Below, in pieces: positions 1 to 8,034 of a DNA stretch of 64,000 bases. Under the pieces are notes generated by a model. It did not search any database and had not been told where the DNA came from. It worked only from the letters and a program-made list of their open reading frames with translations. The DNA is from Nanobdellota archaeon (GTDB lineage: Archaea > Nanobdellota > Nanobdellia > Woesearchaeales > JAGLXL01). The stretch covers positions 1 to 64,000 of the forward strand of contig JAGLXL010000006.1 of NCBI GenBank assembly GCA_023132895.1. Reading direction: 5' to 3'. Within the stretch, counting starts at the first letter, position 1. Each line of letters starts with the position of its first letter. The position numbers and the translations under genes were made by a program.

Positions 1-782
1 AGCAGTTCTTCAAATGTTTGCAGATTAAAGTCTTCTTCTCCTTCTTCCACATTTCTGAATTTCCTCAAATCTTTTTTAATATCTTCAGCCAAAGCAGTCA
101 TGTCCATTCCCTTAATCCCTTCCAGCATGATAAAATCTAATTTTGAAGGCTCATCAAATAAATCCCTTGCAGTTTCCATCGGAATATATACTCCACTGTC
201 ATCTGTTGGATTGCCAATTCTGGCCACTTGGCCGATGACTGAAAATTCCTGCCCCTCAATTTCAATTTTATTCCTAAGTTGCACTTTTTTTTCAAAAAAT
301 TCTCCTCGTGCCAAAAAATCTCCAATAGTGACCTTATATTTATCACCTTCTTTCAAGTCTCTGCCCTTTTCAATTCCAAAACCCCCTAAATCTTTAATTA
401 TTTGTCCTGATTCATCTTGTGGCAGGCCAGTTACAAAAGTATATTTGATTTCATTGCCAAACTTAATTTTAGCAAATTTAAATAACATCCCGCCGCCCAT
501 CTTAACTCCTTTTACCTTATTCATGACATCTAAATCATCTTCAGTTAAGTCTGACGATCCTTCTCCCATCATGCCAAAAAAAGTTCCTGCTGGAGAAACA
601 ATAATCTTATTTGTCCCCATCACTTCAAATTGTTCAGTAATAGCATTTTGCAGACCCTGGCCCAAAGAAATTAAACTAACAATGGCCGCAATACCAACAA
701 AAATACCTAACATGGTTAAGATGGTTCTTGTTCCCCTGACTCTAAAAGTCCGAAAAGAAAATTTAACATAGTCGCGAATCAT
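1..782 (-). CDS. MacB/FtsX-like ABC transporter permease (3' part cut by the window)
   Basis: Reading the minus strand from an ATG at 782 gives an open frame of 260 codons that leaves the window at position 1. It starts MIRDYVKFSFRTFR, followed by a hydrophobic helix at about residues 19-42 and a periplasmic-type MacB core domain. It is clearly paralogous to the next gene upstream: both share SLISLGQGLQ and a TN(K/R)I(I/M)VSP stretch. The start overlaps the stop of that gene (ATGA), so the two are translationally coupled. The C-terminal three-helix FtsX domain would lie outside the window, as would the partner ATPase. Family known: MacB-type permeases move lipoproteins, peptides or drugs mechanically. 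The substrate cannot be told here. Confidence 0.85.
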   Translation of the reverse strand, partial: MIRDYVKFSFRTFRVRGTRTILTMLGIFVGIAAIVSLISLGQGLQNAITEQFEVMGTNKIIVSPAGTFFGMMGEGSSDLTEDDLDVMNKVKGVKMGGGMLFKFAKIKFGNEIKYTFVTGLPQDESGQIIKDLGGFGIEKGRDLKEGDKYKVTIGDFLARGEFFEKKVQLRNKIEIEGQEFSVIGQVARIGNPTDDSGVYIPMETARDLFDEPSKLDFIMLEGIKGMDMTALAEDIKKDLRKFRNVEEGEEDFNLQTFEEL

Positions 783-1999
783 TTTCCTTTACGTAATGCC
801 TCCACTGGCTGCATCATTGATGCTTGTCTAGCTGGCAATGTCCCTGAAATTGCTCCCAATAAAAATGAAAACAACAAGGCTCCAACAATTAAAAAAACAC
901 TAATATGAATCTTGAATATATCTGCGCCCAGCATCACTGCCAAATATTCGCCCATTTTAGCAATCCCTAATCCTAAAATCAAACCAATCAATCCACCAAC
1001 CAGGCCCAACATTCCAGATTCAACTAAAAATAAAAACATAATCTGATTATTTTTAGCTCCCAAGGCCTTGATGACACCAATTTCTTTGGTTCTTTCTGTG
1101 ACTGTGGTGTACATGGTATTCATAATACCAATTCCTCCAACAAGAATCGAAATCGCCGCAATCCCTACAATCACAATGGTCACAATATCCAATATTTGAT
1201 TTAATTGATCAATTGTTTGAGAAGCAGTTGAGACTGAAAAGTCTTCCTCTCCTTCGTCTACTCCCCGGTGTTTTCTTAAATCTTTTTCAACACTTTCCAC
1301 TACCGCTTCTGGTTCAAAACCATTTTGGGTAAAAGCAAAAATTGTTGAAATTTCCTCTGGTTCATCAAATAATTCCCGCGCTGTTTCAAGAGGAACTCTA
1401 ATCATGGCATCATGAACTCCAGTGCCTGCTTTTTTTTGAATTCCAATAATACTAAAGGTTTGATCATTAATCATGATTTTATTCCCAACTAAAACTTTTT
1501 TATCAAAATCATCTTCTGCTACAGTATAGCCAAGTATCACCTTGTATTTATCACCTTTTTTGAACTGTCTGCCTTTTTCTATATCAAAAAAATTAGTTCC
1601 TTCAACTAAATCACTGCCGTCTTTATCAGTGGGAAACCCCCAAATACCAGTATATTGAACTTCATCCTTAAATTCAACTTTGGCGCTTTTGGTCAAAACT
1701 CCTGCGGCAATATCAATTCCTTTGACACCTTTAACCACATCTAAATCATCTTCAGTGATTTTACCGACAGCTAAAGCACCGCCGGTCGGTCCAAAAGCAC
1801 CGCTACCAGGAGAAACCATTATCCTATTAGTACCAATTTTATTGAATTCTTCATTAATTGAATCCTGCAAACCCTGACCTAAAGAAATCAAACTAACCAC
1901 TGCGGTGATGCCAATAAAAATCCCAATCAAGGTCAGCCAACTACGCAGTTTTCTGCTTCTAATGCTACGATAAGATAACTTGAAATAATCAGTTATCAT
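779..1999 (-). CDS. MacB/FtsX-like ABC transporter permease
   Basis: Full-length 406-residue permease. One N-terminal membrane helix (about residues 18-42) is followed by a MacB core-like extracytoplasmic domain up to about residue 270. A C-terminal FtsX domain has three helices and the family signature TERTKEIGVIKALGA near residues 303-317. It ends in GTLPARQASMMQPVEALR, typical of the family C-terminus. It is followed by a second, overlapping paralogue, suggesting a heterodimeric permease. The upstream gene is a COG1361-type surface protein with a membrane anchor, a common neighbour of these transporters in archaea. No ATPase gene is in the window. Confident for family, not for substrate. 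Confidence 0.92.
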   Translation of the reverse strand: MITDYFKLSYRSIRSRKLRSWLTLIGIFIGITAVVSLISLGQGLQDSINEEFNKIGTNRIMVSPGSGAFGPTGGALAVGKITEDDLDVVKGVKGIDIAAGVLTKSAKVEFKDEVQYTGIWGFPTDKDGSDLVEGTNFFDIEKGRQFKKGDKYKVILGYTVAEDDFDKKVLVGNKIMINDQTFSIIGIQKKAGTGVHDAMIRVPLETARELFDEPEEISTIFAFTQNGFEPEAVVESVEKDLRKHRGVDEGEEDFSVSTASQTIDQLNQILDIVTIVIVGIAAISILVGGIGIMNTMYTTVTERTKEIGVIKALGAKNNQIMFLFLVESGMLGLVGGLIGLILGLGIAKMGEYLAVMLGADIFKIHISVFLIVGALLFSFLLGAISGTLPARQASMMQPVEALRKGK

Positions 2000-2045
2000 T
2001 GTTTTTCATTTTTATGAAAATGAAAAGCTTGAAAATTTTCAATTT

Positions 2046-3287
2046 TCATTGTTTTTTCTTTTTCTTATGCCAATATTTTCTATATAAGAAGTATCCAACA
2101 ATACCGAGAATAATTAAGATAACTATAACAGTAATAGTATTACTCTTCTTTAAGCCGAATTTCTTGGCCTGCCAGCTGCTGTAAAGTTTTAATGGAACTT
2201 GATAAGTCTCTTGAATTTTTTTATTGTTAGCATCCCGGTATTCTAGTTTGACTGGAAGATTGATGGTTCCTTTTCCGTCTATGATGTAAACTTCAAAGTC
2301 TTGGCTTTCGATGTCATCTGAATCAACATCGCCAAGATAAATTTCATTGGGAGAGATAATTTCATAATTATCATTTTCCATTAAAGTCATTTTTAAGAGT
2401 TTGATATTAGCTAAGCCGCGGTTAGCTAAAGTAATGGTAATGGCGCCTTTTTGGCCTTGGCTGTAAACTTCTGTTTCTGAGATATAAACTAAAAGTTCTG
2501 GTTCGTCACCAATTCTGATGCCAATGTAGCCGTCATTAGTATACTTGGTACCAGCAAGGTCGTAATATGTTAATTCAATCGGCACTTTGTAAATTTTTGA
2601 TTCAGCATCTGGTTCGGCGACTAAATCAAAGACAACCCATTCTGAATCTCCAGCAGTGATTTGATAAACATTTTTTTCACTGGAAGAATCAATGGGGACA
2701 ATGGGAAGTTCATCATCTGAGAGGTCGAGCTTGAATTTGATATTTCTTAAGACATTGTCAGCATTGTTTTGAAGTTTGATGAGAAGTTGACCATCTTGAC
2801 CTGGGACTAGTTGAGAAGGTTTGGTGTAAATTCCTTCCATAGCAAGGACAGCATCCGGGCTTTGGATTTTGATTAAAAGTTCGTCATTGACATAACTTTT
2901 CCAGACAGCCTGGGCTATTTTGACTCTGGCTTCGATTTCATTGTCTCCTTCAACTGCTGTTTCATCAACTTTTAATTTGTAGCTGATAATAGAAGCGTCT
3001 GCTCCGGTTTGCTTGGCTTTCATCTGGCCCAGGTTTCTAGTAAGTTCTCCTGAGTAAAGTGAAAAAGGGAATTTAGGTTGAAGTTCAAAGATGATGTCAT
3101 TAGTTGTTTGTTGTCCACTGTTTTCTACTTTAAAACGGACTTCAACCACTTCTCCTGGTTTAACTGGATCTGGTTCGTGACTGAGAAGAGTAACTTGAAT
3201 GTTTGGTGCTGCTTGATAATCTGCTGCTTGGACTGAATAAGCTAAGCTAATTAAAATTAATGATAACAGTACCACCCATTTTTTCAT
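2046..3287 (-). CDS. COG1361-like exported surface protein, membrane anchored
   Basis: I start the protein at the ATG at 3287 (413 aa), because MKKWVVLLSLILISLAYS is a clean signal peptide; the frame is open 39 codons further up but that part has no signal character and covers repeat element A. The mature part is a chain of Ig/CARDB-like beta domains (phrases such as DPVKPGEVVEVRFKVENSG and SQGQKGAITITLANRG). A single membrane helix near the end (ITVIVILIILGIVGYFLY) is followed by a lysine-rich cytosolic tail. This is the COG1361 S-layer-domain architecture often next to MacB-type permeases, and it precedes two of them here on the same strand. It probably acts as the extracellular partner of the transporter (inference). 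Confidence 0.85.
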   Translation of the reverse strand: MKKWVVLLSLILISLAYSVQAADYQAAPNIQVTLLSHEPDPVKPGEVVEVRFKVENSGQQTTNDIIFELQPKFPFSLYSGELTRNLGQMKAKQTGADASIISYKLKVDETAVEGDNEIEARVKIAQAVWKSYVNDELLIKIQSPDAVLAMEGIYTKPSQLVPGQDGQLLIKLQNNADNVLRNIKFKLDLSDDELPIVPIDSSSEKNVYQITAGDSEWVVFDLVAEPDAESKIYKVPIELTYYDLAGTKYTNDGYIGIRIGDEPELLVYISETEVYSQGQKGAITITLANRGLANIKLLKMTLMENDNYEIISPNEIYLGDVDSDDIESQDFEVYIIDGKGTINLPVKLEYRDANNKKIQETYQVPLKLYSSWQAKKFGLKKSNTITVIVILIILGIVGYFLYRKYWHKKKKKQ

Positions 3288-3343
3288 GATAATAATATGG
3301 AATATTTTGTTATTTATTAATCTTACTGATGTGTTATTATTAT

Positions 3344-3383
3344 GTTGAAAATATCTCGAGCTGTAAACAGCGACATTTTCAAC
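3344..3383. repeat. Structured repeat element A (mini form of elements B-D)
   Basis: A 40-base near-perfect inverted repeat: GTTGAAAATATC at 3344-3355 pairs with GACATTTTCAAC at 3372-3383 with one A-C mismatch, around an inner hairpin GCTG-TAAA-CAGC. Its ends match both ends of element D at 48.5 kb (TTGAAAATGTCTCG and CGACATTTTCAA). It lies between the stop of the SDR gene and the COG1361 gene. It may be an internally deleted member of the family. Confidence 0.6.
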
Positions 3384-3388
3384 AATAT

Positions 3389-4120
3389 CTAATGTGTTAT
3401 CCAACCACCATCAACTACTAAAGTATGACCAGTGATATAATCAGCCATGTCTGAGGCAAGGAAAAGAGCGGCTTTGGCAATATCTAATGGTTTGCCGGTT
3501 CTGCCTAAAGGCACATTAGCCAACATGGCTTTCTTGTTGATGCCTTTGGTGCCAGGTGTTTCAATAATACCTGGAGCAATGGCATTGACCCTGATCTTCT
3601 TTTTACCTAGTTCAAGAGCCATGACTTTGGTCATGCCAATCATACCTGATTTAGAAGCACAATAATGTACTAGTCCAGGGAAAGCAATAAAACCAGCAAT
3701 TGATGAAAGATTGATTATGTTACTGCCAGGTTTCATGTGTTTAACTGCGGCCTGGGAAACTAGTAAAATGCTTTTTAGGTTAATATCCAGGACCTTGTCC
3801 CATTCAGTTTCGGTTAATTTTGTAAAATCAGTAAAAGGATAGATTCCAGCGTTGTTGACTAAGATGTCTATTCTTTTGAATTGTTTGGCCGCTATCTTAA
3901 CCATATCGTCTACTTGATTTTTCTTAGAAACATCGCACTTAACTGCCAGGGTTTTAATTTTGTATTTTTTCTTGAGTTGAGTTGCGACTTTCTGGCAGTC
4001 TTTGAGGTCGAGATCAGCGATGACTAAGTTAGCACCATCTTTAGCAAATTCTTCAGCAATGCTGAGACCAATGCCCATTCGAGAACCAGTAACAATAGCA
4101 ATTTTATTTTTTAATAGCAT
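3389..4120 (-). CDS. Short-chain dehydrogenase/reductase (SDR), FabG-like
   Basis: Classical SDR of 243 aa with an NAD(P)-binding Rossmann fold. The glycine motif TGSRMGIG is near the N-terminus, NNAG at about residue 90, the catalytic Ser in NLSSIAG, and the YxxxK pair in YCASK. The C-terminal PGIIETPGT and GHTLVVDGGW are also family-typical. The ATG at 4120 is preferred over the GTG at 4129, because the GTG is itself part of a good ribosome binding site (AAGGTGA) placed correctly for 4120. The substrate is unknown: FabG-like ketoacyl reductase and sugar dehydrogenase are both possible. It reads in the same direction as the desulfurase cluster upstream, but about 50 bases separate them. Confidence 0.92.
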   Translation of the reverse strand: MLLKNKIAIVTGSRMGIGLSIAEEFAKDGANLVIADLDLKDCQKVATQLKKKYKIKTLAVKCDVSKKNQVDDMVKIAAKQFKRIDILVNNAGIYPFTDFTKLTETEWDKVLDINLKSILLVSQAAVKHMKPGSNIINLSSIAGFIAFPGLVHYCASKSGMIGMTKVMALELGKKKIRVNAIAPGIIETPGTKGINKKAMLANVPLGRTGKPLDIAKAALFLASDMADYITGHTLVVDGGWITH

Positions 4121-4168
4121 GTTAATCACCTTTGACTTGAGAAAGAAAATCTACTTTAAAAACATTTC

Positions 4169-4558
4169 CTACTGATAAACCATTTGATGGATTGTTCCAA
4201 CCAAATCTGTATCAGAATAACCAGGAGCTAAGAAAAAACCCACTGCTTCTTGAAGACCTAACCTACCCAACAGAGCGCTAGGCGTATTTACTGCACAATA
4301 TTTTTCTTCAGGCCGTTGATGTACTAAGGATATTAAACCGCCCATTTCTACTGAAGTATGTCCACTAGCTAGATTAGCATCAAGTTGATTTTCTTCCCTG
4401 AATCCTTTATATTTCCCAACATCTTCAAAACAATAAACATAAAAACCAGCATTTCTTAAAACAGATTTAATTCTATTTCTTTCTTTAGGAGATTCTATCA
4501 ACACCCCAATTTTTGGAAAGCCTGATTCATCTGTTCCAGTTGCAATTAATTTGTTCAT
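4169..4558 (-). CDS. Hypothetical protein, possibly receiver-like fold
   Basis: A 129-residue soluble protein I do not recognise. The opening, IGVLIESPKERNRIKSVLRNAG, has the strand-loop-helix feel of a response-regulator-like or other flavodoxin-type fold, but the usual acidic phosphoacceptor pocket cannot be assigned. The C-terminal half is rich in small residues (NTPSALLGRLGLQEAVG). Its start overlaps the stop of the SufS-like gene by four bases (ATGA), so it is co-translated with the desulfurase. No membrane segment or signal peptide is visible. The neighbourhood suggests, weakly, a role linked to sulfur transfer. Confidence 0.65.
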   Translation of the reverse strand: MNKLIATGTDESGFPKIGVLIESPKERNRIKSVLRNAGFYVYCFEDVGKYKGFREENQLDANLASGHTSVEMGGLISLVHQRPEEKYCAVNTPSALLGRLGLQEAVGFFLAPGYSDTDLVGTIHQMVYQ

Positions 4559-5718
4559 TTTAAAAACCTCACAATCTTCTTAACTTCTTCAACAAACTTC
4601 TCAGCTTCTTCCAAAGTATTGTAGAAATAAGTTGAGGCACGGACAGAGCCTTTCATTTGATGGGCGTTGAACCAAGAATGGACGCAATGAGCTCCTGATC
4701 TGACAGCTATTTTGGCTGAACTGTCAAGCAGATGGGCGATTTCGTGCAGGTCGATTCCTTTGATGTTAAAGGAGAAAATGCTTCCTCTTTGTTCTGGGTT
4801 TTTTGGTCCGATGAGTTCTACTTCGTTGATTAATTCTTCTGTTATTTTTTTGTTGAGTTTAATTTCGTGTTCCTGGATGTTATCTAAGCCAATGTTTTTG
4901 AGGTAGTTGGCGGCAGCTGCTAATCCAATAATGCCTGCGTAGTTTTGTAATCCACCTTCAAATCTTTCTGGAACTTCTTCCAAATCATATTTATTGTACC
5001 AAGATTCTTTGACAGTTCCTCCTCCAAGGATGAAAGGTTTTAATTCTTTGAGAAGGTCTTGTTTCCCGTATAAGATGCCAGTTCCTGTAGGGCCGCACAT
5101 TTTGTGTCCTGAGAAGGCGAGGAAGTCAGCATCAAGTTTCTTGATGTTGGTTTCTTTGTGAGGAACAGCTTGGGCTCCATCGAGAAGGACGAGAGTGTTG
5201 TTTTCGTGAGCTATTTTGATTATTTCTTTAACTGGGATTGAGACGCCGTCTAGATTTGAAGTCCAGCCCATGGCAACTAGTTTTGTACCTTTTATTTTAT
5301 TTTGGAAATCTTCTAAATTGAAAGTGTTATCTGGATTTGAAATTGTGTATTGGTGATTAAATCTTTGCCAAGGGAGGAGATTGCTGTTGTGTTCTTTGTC
5401 AGTGGTGAGGATGGTTGAATCTTTTTCCTGACTGTGGGCAATAAGATTTATGGCTTCGGTGGTGTTTTTGGTGAAAATGATTTCCTTTTCCTTAGCCCCA
5501 ATAAATCTAGCCATTACTCTTCTTGCCTTGTCAACTTCCTCACTCACTTTCTTCCCTAACTGATGTTCACTTCTTTCTCCGCAAGCTGGGAATTCGTTGT
5601 AGTATTGGTTGATGGCTTCAATGACTGGTCTGGGCCTAAGAGTCATACATGCTGAATCAAGGTAGATAATACCTTTGTTAAGGACTGGAAAGTCTTGTCT
5701 GAGTTTTTCTGGGTTCAT
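4555..5718 (-). CDS. SufS/CsdA-like cysteine desulfurase (class V aminotransferase fold)
   Basis: A 387-residue PLP enzyme that would release sulfur from cysteine as an enzyme-bound persulfide for Fe-S clusters or tRNA thiolation. The PLP lysine is in SGHKMCGPTG (about K206), preceded by DGAQAVPH, which holds the PLP-binding Asp. The probable catalytic Cys is in RSGAHCVHSWF (about C345), the position used in SufS-type enzymes. Length is slightly shorter than bacterial SufS (about 400 aa). It overlaps its neighbours on both sides by ATGA junctions (MBL hydrolase upstream, orphan downstream). No SufBCD or IscU scaffold is in the window; a ThiI-like PP-loop enzyme that could use persulfide sulfur is 4 kb away. 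Confidence 0.88.
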   Translation of the reverse strand: MNPEKLRQDFPVLNKGIIYLDSACMTLRPRPVIEAINQYYNEFPACGERSEHQLGKKVSEEVDKARRVMARFIGAKEKEIIFTKNTTEAINLIAHSQEKDSTILTTDKEHNSNLLPWQRFNHQYTISNPDNTFNLEDFQNKIKGTKLVAMGWTSNLDGVSIPVKEIIKIAHENNTLVLLDGAQAVPHKETNIKKLDADFLAFSGHKMCGPTGTGILYGKQDLLKELKPFILGGGTVKESWYNKYDLEEVPERFEGGLQNYAGIIGLAAAANYLKNIGLDNIQEHEIKLNKKITEELINEVELIGPKNPEQRGSIFSFNIKGIDLHEIAHLLDSSAKIAVRSGAHCVHSWFNAHQMKGSVRASTYFYNTLEEAEKFVEEVKKIVRFLK

Positions 5719-6368
5719 ATTTCAATACTTTCTCCATTTTTTAATATTTTATAATTGATACCCTTTTCCTTGGCCAATCTTTCAAATTCTTCTGTTCCCA
5801 TCTGGTGTTTATCACTATCATAATGCATTGGAATAATCAATTTTGCCCCCATCTCTTCTCCAAATTCTATTGCTACTAAGGGTTCCATTACTACTGCATG
5901 TCCACATATTGGTACCAACACAACATCAGCTTTGTAATTATGCTCAAAACTGAGTGTATCACCACAATGATAAACAGAAGTTTTCCCATCTCTAATTATA
6001 AATCCATTACTTTCTTTTGGATAACCAGTATCTTTCATTGCCGGTAAATACCCGTGAATAGCTTTGGTCATTTCGATTTCAATACCATCAAAATCTTTCT
6101 TGTCACTTTCTTCCATCACCATCACTTTGATTCCTTCCAACATTTCAGCCACTTCACTATTACACAAAATCTCTACTTTATTATTTTCAACAATCACTTT
6201 AACTGTTTCAGGCAAACAATGATCGTGATGTCGATGGGTCAAAAGTAGGATATCAATTTCCTTCCAGTCCTCTGGTTTAAAATCATTCAAATTCCCAGGA
6301 TCAATCAAAATCCTTTTTCCTTTAGTTTCAATCAAAAAACAAGATTGTGCATATTTAGTTATTTTCAT
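5715..6368 (-). CDS. Metallo-beta-lactamase-fold hydrolase (UPF0173/UlaG-like)
   Basis: A 217-residue MBL-fold protein. The metal motif HxHxDH is present as THRHHDHC (residues 44-51), with further ligands in GHAVV and PMHYDSD. The compact length and the opening MKITKYAQSCFLIETKGKRILI match the UPF0173 / L-ascorbate-6-phosphate-lactonase-like branch. The true substrate is unknown. It overlaps the membrane-protein gene upstream by 14 bases and the desulfurase gene downstream by 4, so all sit in one operon. A second, distant MBL protein of the same branch lies at 49.8 kb. Confidence 0.88.
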   Translation of the reverse strand: MKITKYAQSCFLIETKGKRILIDPGNLNDFKPEDWKEIDILLLTHRHHDHCLPETVKVIVENNKVEILCNSEVAEMLEGIKVMVMEESDKKDFDGIEIEMTKAIHGYLPAMKDTGYPKESNGFIIRDGKTSVYHCGDTLSFEHNYKADVVLVPICGHAVVMEPLVAIEFGEEMGAKLIIPMHYDSDKHQMGTEEFERLAKEKGINYKILKNGESIEI

Positions 6369-6795
6369 TTTTTAAAACCTCGTCAAATGGATTCTTATTA
6401 AAGATTTCCTGATTTTCTTTTATTCCTACATCTTCACAAATTTCTAGTTCATTAAAAACACAAAAAGCACTTGAATCCGGCCCATTGCAATTGCCATAAG
6501 CAATATAATTGTATAAACTATAACCACTTCCTGCTAGACTTAAAAGAAACAAAACAACAAATATCCAAGATAACAATACAAATTTTTTGTAAATAAAACC
6601 TGCTGTTCTTGGCGTCCTTCTCATTAATTTTCCCACTATTTTTGCTTTAACTCTCTGATCAAAATCACTTCTGCATTTTCTCAAAGTGGCCATACGAAAA
6701 ACACAATCAAATGCTTCCCAAGATAATTTTCTATATTTGACACTAAACAAACCTAAGATAATCAAAACTGGTAAAGCGATAAAACATACAACCAT
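6355..6795 (-). CDS. Small membrane protein of unknown function
   Basis: A 146-residue protein with two clear hydrophobic helices, one at the N-terminus (about residues 2-20) and one in the middle (about 71-95, LLSWIFVVLFLLSLAGSG). A basic, cysteine-containing stretch lies between them (CVFRMATLRKCRSDFD) and a second Cys-containing part after the second helix (GNCNGP, FCVFN, EICEDVG). The spaced cysteines outside the membrane hint at disulfides or metal binding. First gene of the operon running through the MBL hydrolase and desulfurase. I cannot name a family. Confidence 0.75.
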   Translation of the reverse strand: MVVCFIALPVLIILGLFSVKYRKLSWEAFDCVFRMATLRKCRSDFDQRVKAKIVGKLMRRTPRTAGFIYKKFVLLSWIFVVLFLLSLAGSGYSLYNYIAYGNCNGPDSSAFCVFNELEICEDVGIKENQEIFNKNPFDEVLKNENN

Positions 6796-6837
6796 CTCAT
6801 CTTAATCAAAAGAATTACTTTAAAAAGCTTATGGAAA

Positions 6838-6900
6838 GCCAACGAGAATCAGAGATTCTCTGGGGTTTGCTACGAAACCCAACGAAAAACCAAGGTTGGC
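6838..6900. other. Branched intergenic hairpin structure
   Basis: GCCAAC at 6838-6843 pairs with GTTGGC at 6895-6900 and encloses two hairpins: GAGAATC-AGA-GATTCTC (6844-6860) and GGGTTT-GCTACG-AAACCC (6863-6880). It lies in the 176-base gap between the Lrp-type gene and the membrane-protein gene, both on the minus strand. It could be a structured 3' UTR of one, a leader of the other, or a DNA element. The first hairpin belongs to a class of purine-loop hairpins seen in several gaps here. Confidence 0.55.
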
Positions 6901-6971
6901 AACAGAATTTGCAGCTCGGTTTGATTTTAAACTGAGGAAGGAATTAGTTTAATTTTTATTTATTTTTTTAA

Positions 6972-7934
6972 CTATATAATAAAGGCAGGTATCCAAACAT
7001 CTGATTTCATTATTACGGTTTCAACATTTCTAATCATCTCAGGAAATTCTTTTTTAATTTTATTTATAATCTGATTATATTCAATATAATCACTAACTAT
7101 CAATTCTAGTTCAATGTCCCAAAGATTTCTGATAAAATATTGAATATTAGATAATTGACTAACATATAATAATAATTTTTTCTCACTTAATTTATCCTGT
7201 TTTTCCAGATGAACAATTGCTTTAAAAAATTCTATTCCCAATTTTTCTAAATTTATAGATGTCCTATGTTGTATAATGACTCCCACTTTCTCTAATTTCT
7301 TCAATCTGTTCCTAACGATAATTGGTGTTGAACCAACTTTTTTGGCTACGTTGATTATTGATATTCTCGCTTGATTCACAGTATTAAATAAAATTTTTTT
7401 ATCAATTTCTTTTAATTCAAAAGATTCCAATTTACCACCAAACAAAACGGGTTTAGATATCTGATCAGTAAAATACATTTTTGGAAATTGCTGGGCATCT
7501 AATAAAATGGTACCTCGATGTTTTATGATAATTTTTCCAAATTTTGCAAATAATTCATTTTTCAAATCATAAAATTCATAATCCGACCTTGCAAAAACTC
7601 CAAAAATTAAATTCCATTCCCCATCACATTCACCAAACCAATAAACCCTACCACATGTTTTTAAAAATTCAAGAAGCTTTTCTTTTTCCTCAGGGATATT
7701 CTTTAATTGAAAATAAGTCTTATAGACCTTATAGCCTAATTTATAAGGATTAATTGCTGTGTTAAATGATAAAATAATATTCTTCTTGATTAATTGGTTA
7801 ATCCTATATTCTACTGCCTGTCTTGATTTTCTTACTCTTTTAGCTAACGTAGTCAACGGAATTCTACAATTCTTATCTAATTCCGCTAAAATTTTTCTAT
7901 CGGTTTTATCGAGCTTAACCTTAAAATATGTCAT
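6972..7934 (-). CDS. Lrp/AsnC-like transcription regulator with two HTH domains
   Basis: 320 residues holding two successive Lrp-type winged helix-turn-helix units. The first is residues 7-56 (LDKTDRKILAELDKNCRIPL, then TLAKRVRKSRQAVEYRI). The second begins near residue 173 (FELKEIDKKILFNTVNQARI, then VAKKVGSTPIIVRNRLKKLEKVGV). Each is followed by a segment resembling the start of a ligand-binding RAM domain. The fusion suggests a single-chain pseudo-dimer regulator. It is transcribed away from the radical SAM gene, with 100 bases between them, so it is the likely regulator of that gene (inference). Its codon use is AT-richer than that of the housekeeping genes, like its divergent partner. 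Confidence 0.87.
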   Translation of the reverse strand: MTYFKVKLDKTDRKILAELDKNCRIPLTTLAKRVRKSRQAVEYRINQLIKKNIILSFNTAINPYKLGYKVYKTYFQLKNIPEEKEKLLEFLKTCGRVYWFGECDGEWNLIFGVFARSDYEFYDLKNELFAKFGKIIIKHRGTILLDAQQFPKMYFTDQISKPVLFGGKLESFELKEIDKKILFNTVNQARISIINVAKKVGSTPIIVRNRLKKLEKVGVIIQHRTSINLEKLGIEFFKAIVHLEKQDKLSEKKLLLYVSQLSNIQYFIRNLWDIELELIVSDYIEYNQIINKIKKEFPEMIRNVETVIMKSDVWIPAFII

Positions 7935-8034
7935 TATTTTAGTAAATAATTATTTTTTATTTATAAATTTTATCATTTTTGCTTAAAATCTAATAGAAAA
8001 TTCTTAATATATTGTAATTGACTACTATATAATT

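Noticed and set aside
100-771. Plus-strand frame of 223 residues
   Set aside because: It mirrors the partial permease gene on the minus strand, which has clear family motifs; the plus-strand translation is low-complexity and unlike any exported protein.
3288-3404. Longer N-terminus of the COG1361-like protein
   Set aside because: The extra 39 codons run through repeat element A and would bury the signal peptide; the ATG at 3287 is much better.
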